A DNA stretch of 64,000 nt from Rhizobacter terrae (GTDB lineage Bacteria; Pseudomonadota; Gammaproteobacteria; Burkholderiales; Burkholderiaceae_C), in assembly GCF_003852895.1 (NCBI RefSeq), contig NZ_QUSW01000004.1, positions 186,001-250,000 on the forward strand, given 5' to 3'. This document shows, piece after piece, positions 13,632 through 22,504 of this stretch. The notes beneath the pieces are model-generated. The model saw only the letters and a program-made list of their open reading frames with translations, did not search any database and was not told the origin of the DNA. The position numbers and the translations under genes were made by a program. Every line of letters begins with the position of its first letter. The first letter of the stretch is position 1.

Positions 13632-15716
13632 TCAGCGGCCGCGGCGGTTGCCGCCGAATCCACCGCCGCCGCCGCCGCCCCCGCCACCGCCTCGGCCGCC
13701 CCGGCCGCCACCGCGGTTGCCCTTGCGGTGGAAGGCATCGGCGCCGATGTAGCCCACCGAGGTCTGCAGCGGATCAGGCTCGCGCGGGCCGCCCTTCTTG
13801 CCGCCCTGCGGGTTGTTCTGGTTGCTGCTGCCGCCTGCGCCGAAACCACCGCCACCGCTGCGGAAGCCTCGTCCACCGACCGCCGTGCGCGGGTTCTGGA
13901 CGAAGCGCTTGTCGAAGGTCTGCTCCAGCGGATTCGGGATGCGGGAGTGGTCGATCTCCTCGTCGCCGTCGAAGTCCCGGTCGTCGCGGTCGCGGCCCGG
14001 GTCGGCGCGCACGTTGTCCTGCGGGCGGTTCACGCGCTGCGGGTTGTTGCGATCGTTGCGATCGTTACGCGGACCACGGTCGTTGCGATCATTGCGGTCA
14101 TTGCGCGGGTTCCGCTTGTTGCGGTTGTTGCGCCCACAGCGGTCGTCGCGAGCCTGGCCCTGCCCCTGGCCGCCACCGGCCAGCTGGCGGATGGCGCGCA
14201 CGTCGTCCTGGCCCAGGTCCACCCACACGCCGCGCTTGAGACCGCGCGGCAGCACCACGGTGCCATAGCGGATGCGGATGAGCCGGCTCACGGTCAGGCC
14301 CACCTCGTCGAAGAGCTTGCGCACCTCGCGGTTGCGCCCTTCGGTGATGACCACGCGGTACCAGTGGTTGGCGCCTTCGCCGCCGCCGTCCTCGATGGAC
14401 TTGAAGCTGGCGGCCTGGCCGTCCACGGTCACGCCTTCGAGCAGCTCGGCCTTGCTGTCCTCGTCGAGCTTGCCCAGCACGCGCACGGCGTACTCGCGCT
14501 CCACGCCGAAGCGCGGGTGCATGAGCTGGTTGGCGAGTTCGCCGGAATTCGTGAAGAGCAGCAGCCCTTCGGTGTTCAGGTCCAGCCGGCCGACGGACTG
14601 CCACTTGCCCTGTTGCAGGCGCGGCAGGCGGCGGAAGACGGTAGGACGGTGCTGCGGATCGTCGTTGGTGACGACCTCGCCCACCGGCTTGTGATACGCA
14701 ATGATGCGCGGCGGCGGCGGCAGGATGCGCACCCTCACCGGCTTGCCTTCGATGGCCACGCGGTCGCCAAAGGAAATGCGCTGGCCGACGTGCGCCGTCT
14801 GGCCGTTGACCGACACCTTGCCGTCGATGATGGCCTGCTCCATGTCGCGGCGCGAGCCGATGCCCGACTGGGCCAGCACCTTGTGCAGCTTGGGCGCATC
14901 CGGCTCGGGCAGCAGCACGCGCTTGGGCGGCACCGGCTCCTCGGAGGTCTCGCCGTCCACGTCGTAGGCGCCGGACATCACCTCCTGGAACACCTCGCCG
15001 ACGTCGGCCGGAGGCAGGTTGGGGGTGGGTTCCGCGGCCGGTGCGTCTTCGTCGTCGTCGCCCTCTTCGGCGGCCTCGGCACGGGGCGGTTCAGCGCCTG
15101 CGTCCTGGAAGTCGCCATCGCCGCGGCCGCGCTTGCGGTCGCGGCGGTTGCGGCGGCGGTTGGAGCGGTCGGCGCCGCGCTCGCCTTCACCGTCCTCGGC
15201 CTGCGGTGCGCCTTCGCCCTCTTCACCCTGCTCGCCAGAGGATTCGGCAGGCTGCACGCCGGCCACGACAGCCGGCGTCGATTCCTGCACCGCAGGTGCG
15301 GGCTGCTCCACCGCGGGCAGCGGAAGTTCGGCCTGGACCGGCAGGCCCATGTCCGCCGCGGCTGCCACCAGTTCCGGCGGCGCCTGCACCTTGACCTTGG
15401 TCGCGCGCTTGCGAGGCGCCTTGGCCGGAGGCTCCTCAGCAGCCGCCTCTGGCGTTGCATCGGCAACGGGCTCGGCGCCAGGGGCCGCAGGCTCCGCATC
15501 CGCAGCCTTGGCTGTGCGGCGCTTGCGCGCGGGCTTCGGGGCTTCCTCGGCTGCAACTTCCTCAGGCGCCTCGCTGGGCGCGGCTTCGGCCGCTGCCTTC
15601 ACCGTTCTCTTGCGGCGCACCGTCTTGGCCGGTGCGGCCTCACCCTCGTCGCCCGAAGGCACCGCCGCGGAAGCGTCGGTGTCCGGAGTGGTCGCATCAT
15701 CTGCGTTGGCGTTCAT
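13632..15716 (-). CDS. rluB: RluB-type 23S rRNA pseudouridine synthase with long low-complexity arms
   Basis: RluB converts U2605 of 23S rRNA to pseudouridine. The 694-residue protein is more than twice the usual length of about 290. Residues 1-270 are Ala/Pro/Glu/Lys-rich low complexity, resembling histone-tail or nucleic-acid-binding arms. The S4 domain is at about 275-330 ([18 protein letters not shown]). The catalytic motif [10 protein letters not shown] has Asp379. From about 520 the tail is Arg/Asn/Asp-rich with NDR repeats, then Gly/Arg-rich (GGRGG, poly-Gly), ending NRRGR. It overlaps scpB by 4 bp (ATGA). The enzymatic core is clear; RluB rather than RluE/F is inferred from context with scpB. 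Confidence 0.9.
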   Translation of the reverse strand: MNANADDATTPDTDASAAVPSGDEGEAAPAKTVRRKRTVKAAAEAAPSEAPEEVAAEEAPKPARKRRTAKAADAEPAAPGAEPVADATPEAAAEEPPAKAPRKRATKVKVQAPPELVAAAADMGLPVQAELPLPAVEQPAPAVQESTPAVVAGVQPAESSGEQGEEGEGAPQAEDGEGERGADRSNRRRNRRDRKRGRGDGDFQDAGAEPPRAEAAEEGDDDEDAPAAEPTPNLPPADVGEVFQEVMSGAYDVDGETSEEPVPPKRVLLPEPDAPKLHKVLAQSGIGSRRDMEQAIIDGKVSVNGQTAHVGQRISFGDRVAIEGKPVRVRILPPPPRIIAYHKPVGEVVTNDDPQHRPTVFRRLPRLQQGKWQSVGRLDLNTEGLLLFTNSGELANQLMHPRFGVEREYAVRVLGKLDEDSKAELLEGVTVDGQAASFKSIEDGGGEGANHWYRVVITEGRNREVRKLFDEVGLTVSRLIRIRYGTVVLPRGLKRGVWVDLGQDDVRAIRQLAGGGQGQGQARDDRCGRNNRNKRNPRNDRNDRNDRGPRNDRNDRNNPQRVNRPQDNVRADPGRDRDDRDFDGDEEIDHSRIPNPLEQTFDKRFVQNPRTAVGGRGFRSGGGGFGAGGSSNQNNPQGGKKGGPREPDPLQTSVGYIGADAFHRKGNRGGGRGGRGGGGGGGGGGGFGGNRRGR
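14040..14140. repeat. Short tandem repeat inside rluB encoding Asn-Asp-Arg units
   Basis: Imperfect 9-base units of the type TTGCGATCG repeat through this stretch. In the rluB frame they encode runs of N-D-R triplets ([19 protein letters not shown]). The repeat is in frame and does not interrupt the gene; repeat-number variation would change tail length without a frameshift. Confidence 0.7.
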
Positions 15717-16666
15717 GCTTCAGGTTCCATCGGGGCGGCGTTGGCCGCGTGCTCGGTTGACGGGGAATTGGGTTCGGTGTGGGGGTTGTCGGCAGGCTGC
15801 GCGGAAGCGGCCTGCGCCGGCTCGTCGGCATCGGTGGTTTCGGCACTGATGTCGCCCGGTTCGTCGGCCTCGGCGCTCGACGTTTCGGGAAGCCTGTCCT
15901 CCTCCGCGGAGGACTCGTTGGAGGTGGTCGCCACGGCGTTGTCGGCCACGGCTTGCGCCTGCGGCTGTGCGCCAGCCTCGGGCAGTTCTGCCGATTCGGC
16001 AGCGGCGTCCACAGCCACCGTCTCGGCACTTTCGCTCGCTGCCAATGCCACCAACGCCGGTTGGCCGGCATCGTCCAGCGCGAGCGCACCTTGCGGATCG
16101 ATCAGCGAGCCCTGCTGCTCGGCCAATCCTTCGGCCATCTTGTCGACGACCTCGCCGGGCGCGCCGATCATCGGCAGTTGCTCCAGGCTGGACAGGCCCA
16201 GGTCATCGAGGAACTGCCTGGTGGTCGCGAACAGCGCGGGACGCCCCGGGGCTTCGCGGTAGCCGATGGCCTCCACCCAGCCGCGGTCCTCCAGCTGCTT
16301 GATGATCTGGCTGGCCACGGTGACGCCGCGGATGTCCTCGATGTCGCCACGGGTGACGGGCTGCTTGTACGCGATGATCGCCAGCGTTTCCATCACCGCC
16401 CGCGAGTACTTCGGCGGCTTCTCGGGATTCAGGCGGTCCAGGTACTCGCGCATCTCCGGACGGCTCTGGAAGCGCCAGCCGGTGGACAGCGGCACCAGCT
16501 CGACGCCGCGGCCTTCCCAGTCGCGCACCAGCTCATCGAGCATGGACCGCAGCGTGTCGGGGCCGATCTCGTCGGCGAAGAGAGTGCGCATGTCCCGCAG
16601 CGGCATGGGCTGCTGCGCACAGATGAGCGCCGTCTCAAGGACGCGTTTTGCATCCTGCGTGTTCAT
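15713..16666 (-). CDS. scpB: ScpB, segregation and condensation protein B
   Basis: ScpB is the winged-helix kite subunit of the SMC-ScpAB complex that organises chromosomes. The 317-residue protein has the family domain in about residues 1-180 (YSRAVMETLAIIAYKQPVTRGDIEDIRGV is diagnostic). An acidic, Ala/Glu/Pro-rich tail follows (about 180-317) that most ScpB proteins lack. The ATG at 16666 gives MNTQDAKRVLETAL. No scpA is in the window. A TACAAT hexamer at 16886-16891 (minus) is a possible -10 about 220 bp upstream. Confidence 0.93.
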   Translation of the reverse strand: MNTQDAKRVLETALICAQQPMPLRDMRTLFADEIGPDTLRSMLDELVRDWEGRGVELVPLSTGWRFQSRPEMREYLDRLNPEKPPKYSRAVMETLAIIAYKQPVTRGDIEDIRGVTVASQIIKQLEDRGWVEAIGYREAPGRPALFATTRQFLDDLGLSSLEQLPMIGAPGEVVDKMAEGLAEQQGSLIDPQGALALDDAGQPALVALAASESAETVAVDAAAESAELPEAGAQPQAQAVADNAVATTSNESSAEEDRLPETSSAEADEPGDISAETTDADEPAQAASAQPADNPHTEPNSPSTEHAANAAPMEPEA

Positions 16667-16908
16667 GCAACTTCGTTCACATTCCTGGGCCGGGTGCGCC
16701 GGCAACTTGGGTCAGTGGTTCAGTGGGTCTCGCGGGTCGGCCAAACAGCCTTCACGGCGCTGGCGCTTGCCTGTGGACTCGTCGCGCAACTCGCGGGGAG
16801 TCCGTCGTCGCGCCCTTGGGGCGCGGCTCGCTTCGTGGCCTCTCGCTTTGTCATCAATACCGCGGCAAGGCACGAAGGATGACGCATTGTATCCAAGGTC
16901 AGGGCGAT
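16667..16908. other. Non-coding gap between scpB and rluD
   Basis: No gene is recognised in these 242 bases. The only signal is the TACAAT hexamer on the minus strand at 16886-16891, which could serve scpB-rluB; its -35 match is poor. Confidence 0.4.
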
Positions 16909-17877
16909 TCAGTGCCCCGGCGTGATCTGTTTCCACGCCGCGACGAAATCGGCGGGCGGCTCGGCGATGAATTCCAGCGGCGTTCCGAGGATGGGATGCT
17001 CGAACGCCAGGCGTTGCGCGTGCAAGGCCTGGCGCTGCATGCCCAGCACGTTCGACCCGCCGTAGACCGCATCGCCCACCAGCGGATGCCCCCTGGAGGC
17101 CAGGTGCACGCGGATCTGGTGCGTGCGACCCGTGTGCAGGGTGCAGCGCAGGCCGCTGAACGTGTCGGAGTGCACCAGCACCTGCACGTCGGTCATCGCG
17201 GGTTTGCCCGAAGCCACGACGGCCATGCGCACCCGCGACTGCGGATCGCGGCCGATGGGCGCCTCGATGCGTAGGGTGTCGCTGCGCGGAACGCCGTGCG
17301 CGATGGCCAGGTACTGCCGGTGCACGTTGCGCGCCGCGATCTCGCGCACCAGCGCCGTGACCGCCTGCAGGCTTTTGCCCACCACCATGAGGCCGGAGGT
17401 GTCCTTGTCCAGCCGATGCACGATGCCGGCCCGAGGCAGGGTGGCTGCCGCCTTGTGATGGGCCAGCAAGCCGTTCAGGATGGTGCCCGACCAGTTGCCC
17501 GCTGCCGGATGCACGACGACGCCCGCGGCCTTGTCGATGACCAGCAGGTGGTCGTCCTCGAACAGCACCGACAGCGGCACGTCCTCCGGCCGGAAGGCCT
17601 GGCTCTCGGGCGTGGGGACCAGTTCGACCGCGATGCGCTGGCCGGCCAGCACCTTGCGCGAGGCGGTCGTGATGGCGCGGCCGTCGACGGTGACGTGCCC
17701 GCCGTCGACGAGCGTCTGCAGGTGGCTGCGCGAGAATTCCGGCACGAAGCTCACCAGCGCCTTGTCCAGCCGACTGCCGTGCAGCGTGTCGCCGACCACG
17801 CACTCGCGGGTCTCGGCGTCGTCGCTGCCCGGGCTGTCGGGCTCGTCGGAACCCTCAACCCTATAATCCGGGCTCAT
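16909..17877 (-). CDS. rluD: RluD-type 23S rRNA pseudouridine synthase
   Basis: RluD makes pseudouridines 1911, 1915 and 1917 in helix 69 of 23S rRNA. The 322-residue protein has an S4 domain (about 38-95, SRLDKALVSFVPEFSRSHLQ) and the catalytic HRLDKDTSGLMVV motif with its Asp. I chose the ATG at 17877, which leaves a short acidic N-terminus; the frame is open further upstream but would cross bamD. It diverges from bamD with 41 bp between starts. The rluD-bamD divergence is conserved in proteobacteria. Confidence 0.94.
   Translation of the reverse strand: MSPDYRVEGSDEPDSPGSDDAETRECVVGDTLHGSRLDKALVSFVPEFSRSHLQTLVDGGHVTVDGRAITTASRKVLAGQRIAVELVPTPESQAFRPEDVPLSVLFEDDHLLVIDKAAGVVVHPAAGNWSGTILNGLLAHHKAAATLPRAGIVHRLDKDTSGLMVVGKSLQAVTALVREIAARNVHRQYLAIAHGVPRSDTLRIEAPIGRDPQSRVRMAVVASGKPAMTDVQVLVHSDTFSGLRCTLHTGRTHQIRVHLASRGHPLVGDAVYGGSNVLGMQRQALHAQRLAFEHPILGTPLEFIAEPPADFVAAWKQITPGH
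17862..17867 (+). promoter_or_regulatory. Candidate -10 element for bamD
   Basis: A perfect TATAAT lies 51 bp upstream of the bamD ATG, inside the first codons of rluD. No good -35 stands 17 bp upstream, so the promoter is likely weak or activator-dependent, if real. Confidence 0.45.
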
Positions 17878-17918
17878 TTTTCGACGGGACGGCGCTGCGC
17901 GCGGCAGCCCATCAGTAC

Positions 17919-18737
17919 ATGAATCTGAAGCATTCTGCAGTTCGGGCCTCGGGCCTCGTGATGTCGGTTCTGATGGCCTCGTGGCTGGTGGCCGGTTGCG
18001 GCACCACGACCAAGGATGAAACCTCCGGCTGGTCGACCGACAAATTGTATTCAGAGGCCAAGGAAGAAGCGGCCAACGGCAACTACGAGCGTGCCGGCAA
18101 GCTGTTCGAGCGCCTTGAAGGCCGTGCCGCCGGCACGCTGCTGGCCCAGCAGGCCGAGATCGAACATGCCTACGTGCTCTACAAGACCGGCGAGAAGGCC
18201 CAGGCACTGCAGACCCTCGAGCGCTTTCTCAAGCTGCATCCCACCAGTCCGGCGGCCGACTATGCGCTGTACCTGCAGGGCCTGGTGAACTTCAACGACA
18301 ACCTGGGCATCCTGGGCAGCATTGCCAAGCAGGATCTGTCCGAGCGCGACCAGCAGGCGTCGCGCGACGCGTTCCAGTCCTTCAAGCAACTGGTCGACCA
18401 GTACCCGCAGTCCCGCTACGCCGAGGACGCGCAGGTGCGCATGAACTACATCACCAACTCGCTGGCGCAGTACGAAGTGCACGTGGCACGCTACTACTAC
18501 CGGCGCGGGGCCTACGTGGCCGCCGCCAACCGCGCCCAGCAGGCGGTGCAGGAGTTCCAGCAGTCGCCCTCCAGCGAAGAGGCGCTGTTCATCATGATGC
18601 GCAGCTACGAGAAGCTGGGCTTGGTGCAGCTGCACGACGACGCCCAGCGGGTGCTGCGCCAGAACTTCCCGACCAGCCCCTACCTCACCGCCGAAGGCCT
18701 GCGCTCGAAGGAGCGCTCGTGGTGGCAGTTCTGGTGA
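17919..18737 (+). CDS. bamD: BamD, outer-membrane assembly lipoprotein
   Basis: BamD is the essential TPR lipoprotein of the BAM complex. The 272 residues have a signal peptide with lipobox LVAGC (Cys27), then five TPR-like repeats, including the family signature HPTSPAADYALYLQGL and the RYYYRRGAYVAAANRAQ segment. Length is normal. It is the second Bam component in the window after bamB. It converges on the DinG-family gene with only 14 bp between stops. Confidence 0.96.
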   Translation: MNLKHSAVRASGLVMSVLMASWLVAGCGTTTKDETSGWSTDKLYSEAKEEAANGNYERAGKLFERLEGRAAGTLLAQQAEIEHAYVLYKTGEKAQALQTLERFLKLHPTSPAADYALYLQGLVNFNDNLGILGSIAKQDLSERDQQASRDAFQSFKQLVDQYPQSRYAEDAQVRMNYITNSLAQYEVHVARYYYRRGAYVAAANRAQQAVQEFQQSPSSEEALFIMMRSYEKLGLVQLHDDAQRVLRQNFPTSPYLTAEGLRSKERSWWQFW

Positions 18738-18751
18738 TGTGACCCGGCCGT

Positions 18752-20752
18752 TCAGATGAACGGCAGGCTCATCCCCGACAACTCTCCAAGCCACGCCAGC
18801 GCATCGGCCTGGCTGGCCACAGGGGCCATGGGCGGCAAGGCCTCGCGCAGGCGCTTGCCGTAGTTCATGCCCGCCATGCGCGGGTCGCACACCACCAGCA
18901 GGCCACGGTCCGTCTCGCTGCGAATCAGCCGTCCCGCGCCCTGCTTGAGCGACACCGCCGCTTCGGCCACGAAGTAGTCGGCGAAGGGATTGCGGCCCTC
19001 CTGCTCGAGCCGCTTCACGCGGGCTTCGACCAGCGGATCATTCGGCGGCGGAAACGGCAGCTTGTCGATGAGCACGCACTGCAAGGCATCGCCCGGCACG
19101 TCGATGCCTTCCCAGAAGCTTTGCGAGCCCACCAGCACAGACCGCGGCTGATTGAGGAACTGCTGCATCAGCTGCCGCTTGGGCACGCTGCCTTGCAGCA
19201 GCACCTGGATGTCATCGCCCTGCCCGTCGAAGTTCTCGCGCAGCGCCTCGCCGATGGTCTGCAGCGCCCGCAGCGTGGTGGTCAGCACGAAGGTGCGGCC
19301 ACCAAGGGCACGCGCGCAGTCGGCGGCCAGTTGGGCCACGCAGCGGGAATGGTCCGGCTCGTTGGGCTTCGGAAAGCCTCGCGGCACGTACAGCCGCGCA
19401 TGGTTCGGATAGTCGAAGGGACTGCCGGCGCGCAGCGTCTTCGCATCGGTGAGGCCCGCCGACTCGGTGAACCACGACAGCTTGTCGTCATCGCCCAGCG
19501 TGGCGGAAGTGAAGACCCAGGCCTTGGGGGCACGCTCCATCTGCTCGCGCAGGGCATCGCGGATGTCCAGCGGTGATTCGACCAGCCTGCACTGGTGCGG
19601 CGTGAGGTCGATCCATCGCACGTTGCCGGCTTCGGCCTCCTTGGTGAAGCGCAGTGCCAGCGATGCCAGCGATGCGGCCCGTTCGGACAGCTTGTCGAAA
19701 TCAGGCCCCAGCTCATCCACCGTTTCCAGCGCCTGCCTGGCGGCCTCGCAGGCCGCACCCAGTGCATTCAACGACTCGGCGAACTCCGGCTTGCCCGCAC
19801 GCTCTTCCCATCGAAGCTTCAGGCTGCCGCGCACCTCGCGCAGGTGGCCGGCACAGACCATGCGCAGGTCCCGCGCGGCCCGGTCGCAGGCCGAAGACAG
19901 GTCTGCCCACGGCGCGAGGCCGCGGGCCTGCTGCAAGCCGATGCCCAGCATGTCGCGTGCGAAGTCGATCACCTGCCCGCTGCCCATGGTCGTGCCCAGG
20001 AACTGCACGCCGGCCTCGCCCAGCTGGTGGGCCTCGTCGAACACGGCCACCTCCACGCTGGGCAGCAACTCGGCCACGCCACTGTCGCGCAAGGCCATGT
20101 CGGCGAAGAAGAGATGGTGGTTCACCACCACGACGTCGGCGGCCATGGCGTCGCGCCTGGCCTTCATGACGTGGCACTGGCGGTACTCGGGGCATTCGCT
20201 GCCCAGGCAGTTCTCGCGCGTGGAAGTGACCAGCGGAATGACGCTGCTGCGTTCATCCAGGCCTTCCATCTCGGCGAGGTCGCCGCTGACGGTCTTCTGC
20301 GCCCACTGCTCCACCTTGGCCAGCGTGCGCACGGCCCACCGGTCGGGCAGCGATGCCGACTGGCGCGCCTGGTTCAGCCGATGCGTGCACAGGTAGCTCG
20401 ACCTCCCCTTCAGCAGCGCGATCGTCACCGGCACCTGCAAGGCATCACGCAGGCGCGGCAGGTCGCGCAGGAAGAGCTGGTCCTGCAGGCTCTTGGTCGC
20501 GGTGCTGATGAGCGCGCGCTGGCCCGACAGCAACGTGGGCACGAGATAAGCGAAGGTCTTTCCCACACCGGTACCGGCTTCAGCGACCAGGGCCTTCTTC
20601 TCGTCGATGGACCCTGCCACCTCCAGGGCCATGTGCAATTGCACCTCGCGCTCGCGGTAGCGCGGGTCCGCCTGCGACAGCGCGCCGCCCTGGGCAAATG
20701 CGTGCACCACCGCCTCCTGCAGAGGCGACCGGGCCTTGGGTTCTTCGGTCAT
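18752..20752 (-). CDS. DinG/YoaA-family ATP-dependent DNA helicase
   Basis: This is an XPD-like superfamily 2 helicase with an iron-sulfur cluster, acting in DNA repair and replication-fork maintenance. The 666 residues have Walker A AEAGTGVGKT (about 58-67), cluster cysteines in SYLCTHR and ENCLGSECPEYRQC, the DEAH box (VFDEAH) and the C-terminal helicase motif GAGRLIRSETDRG. The four Cys around 120-215 support a [4Fe-4S] cluster. Its start overlaps the DUF465 stop (ATGA). YoaA-like fits better than the true DinG of E. coli (716), but I did not separate them. Confidence 0.93.
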   Translation of the reverse strand: MTEEPKARSPLQEAVVHAFAQGGALSQADPRYREREVQLHMALEVAGSIDEKKALVAEAGTGVGKTFAYLVPTLLSGQRALISTATKSLQDQLFLRDLPRLRDALQVPVTIALLKGRSSYLCTHRLNQARQSASLPDRWAVRTLAKVEQWAQKTVSGDLAEMEGLDERSSVIPLVTSTRENCLGSECPEYRQCHVMKARRDAMAADVVVVNHHLFFADMALRDSGVAELLPSVEVAVFDEAHQLGEAGVQFLGTTMGSGQVIDFARDMLGIGLQQARGLAPWADLSSACDRAARDLRMVCAGHLREVRGSLKLRWEERAGKPEFAESLNALGAACEAARQALETVDELGPDFDKLSERAASLASLALRFTKEAEAGNVRWIDLTPHQCRLVESPLDIRDALREQMERAPKAWVFTSATLGDDDKLSWFTESAGLTDAKTLRAGSPFDYPNHARLYVPRGFPKPNEPDHSRCVAQLAADCARALGGRTFVLTTTLRALQTIGEALRENFDGQGDDIQVLLQGSVPKRQLMQQFLNQPRSVLVGSQSFWEGIDVPGDALQCVLIDKLPFPPPNDPLVEARVKRLEQEGRNPFADYFVAEAAVSLKQGAGRLIRSETDRGLLVVCDPRMAGMNYGKRLREALPPMAPVASQADALAWLGELSGMSLPFI

Positions 20753-20952
20753 GCAGGCTCGGGCGGATCCAGCTCGGCTTCCAGCCGCGAGATCTGGTCA
20801 CGCAGGGCCAGGCGCCGCTTCTTGAGCCGGCGCAGGACGAGCTCGTCGTCCGGCTGCTCGACGAGTGCCTTGTCGATCAGGTTGTCCAGATCGGCGTGTT
20901 CCATGCGCAGCTCGATGAGACGGCGCGAGAGCGAGTGGAGGTTGTCGTTCAT
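20749..20952 (-). CDS. DUF465 (YdcH-like) small coiled-coil protein
   Basis: This 67-residue helical protein is very rich in Leu, Arg and Asp (LRRLKKRRLALRDQISRLEAEL), typical of the DUF465/YdcH family of unknown function. I chose the ATG at 20952; a TTG four codons upstream (20964) also opens the frame. Its stop overlaps the start of the helicase gene, so the two are co-translated. Confidence 0.85.
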   Translation of the reverse strand: MNDNLHSLSRRLIELRMEHADLDNLIDKALVEQPDDELVLRRLKKRRLALRDQISRLEAELDPPEPA

Positions 20953-21079
20953 GGGCTGCGTCAAGGCACTCGGGATTGGCCCTCATGCGTTGCGCGGGTG
21001 TGCATTTAGTGGGATCAAGCCTCGAATTCGCAAGATTACTGCGATGGCATTGAATGCAAAACGATTATAGTTTTCGACC

Positions 21080-21847
21080 ATGAGCACCACGACGCTGGGT
21101 TATCGCCTGTCGGCCGCCACCGGAATCCACCGCGGCGATCGAGCCTACCAGCAAGACCAGGTGCAGATCATCCCCCATGCCCGTGTTCCGGGCTGTGCCC
21201 TGTCAGTACTCGCCGACGGCATGGGCGGCAAGAGCGGTGGCCGCAAGGCGGCCGACCAGGTCATCCTCACCGCGCAGCAGTTGTTCGAACGCTACGTTCC
21301 GTCGCGCGACGACCCGGCCGAGGCGCTCAAGCAACTGGTGCTCGAAGCCCACCTCATGATCAAGTTGACGGCCATCACCTCCGAAGAGGAGCCGCACAGC
21401 ACGGTCGCGTCCTTCATCATCAGCCCCAATCGCGAATGCGACGTGATCCACGCCGGCGATTCGCGGGTCTATCACTTCCGCGGGCCCGACATGATGACCC
21501 GCACGATCGACCATTCCTTCGTGCAACGCCTGGTCGACGAGGGCCAGCTTACCGAAGAAGAAGCCAACAACCACCCGCAGTCCAACCTGCTCACCGGCTG
21601 CCTGGGCACCACGCAGGATCCGCCGCTGACCGCCGGGCACATCAACCGGCTGGAAGTCGGCGACAGCATGCTCGCCTGCAGCGATGGCCTGTGGCACTAC
21701 TTCACGCCCAAGGAACTGGGCGCCATCGTCCACGCCCTGCCCCCGCGCGAGGCCAGCGAGATGCTGGTGAGCAAGGCGAGGCAGCGTGCACGCGGGGGCG
21801 GCGACAACCTCTCGCTGGCGCTGATCCGCGTCGATCCGCTGGGCTGA
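21080..21847 (+). CDS. PP2C-family serine/threonine protein phosphatase
   Basis: This metal-dependent protein phosphatase has 255 residues. Metal-binding motifs are present: GDRAYQQDQ (about 19-27), LADGMGG (about 46-52), HAGDSRVY and the C-terminal GGDNLSLALIRV. It is a stand-alone catalytic domain without membrane segments, like Stp or PrpC-type enzymes that oppose Hanks-type kinases. No kinase gene is adjacent, so its substrate is not known. It is divergent from the DUF465 gene with a 127 bp gap. Confidence 0.92.
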   Translation: MSTTTLGYRLSAATGIHRGDRAYQQDQVQIIPHARVPGCALSVLADGMGGKSGGRKAADQVILTAQQLFERYVPSRDDPAEALKQLVLEAHLMIKLTAITSEEEPHSTVASFIISPNRECDVIHAGDSRVYHFRGPDMMTRTIDHSFVQRLVDEGQLTEEEANNHPQSNLLTGCLGTTQDPPLTAGHINRLEVGDSMLACSDGLWHYFTPKELGAIVHALPPREASEMLVSKARQRARGGGDNLSLALIRVDPLG

Positions 21848-21865
21848 GCGCTCGGCTTGCTTGAA

Positions 21866-22504
21866 TCAATTCCTGGACGCCGCTGATGCAGGCGTCGGCA
21901 ACGGCTTGGCTGGCGGCTTCCCATTGGCCGCGCGCTGGGCGTTGCGCGCTTCCACCTCGGCCCGGTGCTCGGCGGCTTCCTTCTGCCGCTTCTCGTAGGC
22001 CTGAGCCTTTTGCTCGTGCACTTCCATCGCCGATGCATTCGCCGAGGCCGGCGTGGCCACGGCCGCTGGCGGCTCCTGCTTGAGCACCGCGGCCGGCGAT
22101 GACGCCGCCGCTTCAGGCTGGCTGACCGCAGGCTCCACCCGTTGGCGACGGCGCTTCTGCGCAGCCGCTTCGCGCTGCTTGGCCTCGTCTCCGCTCACCT
22201 TGGAGCGGATCTCGTCCATGCGCTGCGCCGCACGCTGCTTGCGCTGCGCCTCGTCCAGCACTTCCTGTTGCTGGCGCAAGCGGTCCAGGGCTTCACGTCG
22301 GTCGCGGCGTGCCTGGTCGAGGCAGGGTGTGACGACGAAGCGCTGCCGGCACTCGATCTCGCGAGCCTTGTAGGTCGCATCCGCCTGGTCGCGCTCGCGC
22401 TTGATGCGGTCGCGCTCGGCACTCTCTTGCACAGGGTCCATCGCCTGCACGGCGGTGGATGCAAAGCAGATGGCGAGCAGGACGGCGCAAGTGGCGTACT
22501 TCAT
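21866..22504 (-). CDS. Exported coiled-coil protein of unknown function
   Basis: I do not recognise this gene. The 212 residues begin with a signal peptide likely cleaved after AVQA (residue 21). A highly charged helical region follows (about 22-120, with two Cys in CRQRFVVTPCLDQ), then an Ala/Pro/Ser-rich stretch, then a second charged helix and an Ala/Pro/Asn tail. The Arg/Gln/Glu composition suggests a coiled coil in the periplasm. Its ATG overlaps the zapE stop (ATGA), so it is the last gene of the sucA-sucB-lpd-zapE chain. Confidence 0.8.
   Translation of the reverse strand: MKYATCAVLLAICFASTAVQAMDPVQESAERDRIKRERDQADATYKAREIECRQRFVVTPCLDQARRDRREALDRLRQQQEVLDEAQRKQRAAQRMDEIRSKVSGDEAKQREAAAQKRRRQRVEPAVSQPEAAASSPAAVLKQEPPAAVATPASANASAMEVHEQKAQAYEKRQKEAAEHRAEVEARNAQRAANGKPPAKPLPTPASAASRN

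Noticed and set aside
14040-14140. Short repeats resembling a CRISPR array
   Set aside because: Units are 9 bases, in frame and coding (Asn-Asp-Arg), with no spacers or cas genes.
13545-16262. A 905-codon open frame opposite rluB
   Set aside because: It is the antisense shadow of the Ala/Gly/Arg-rich rluB arms; the rluB core has catalytic motifs.
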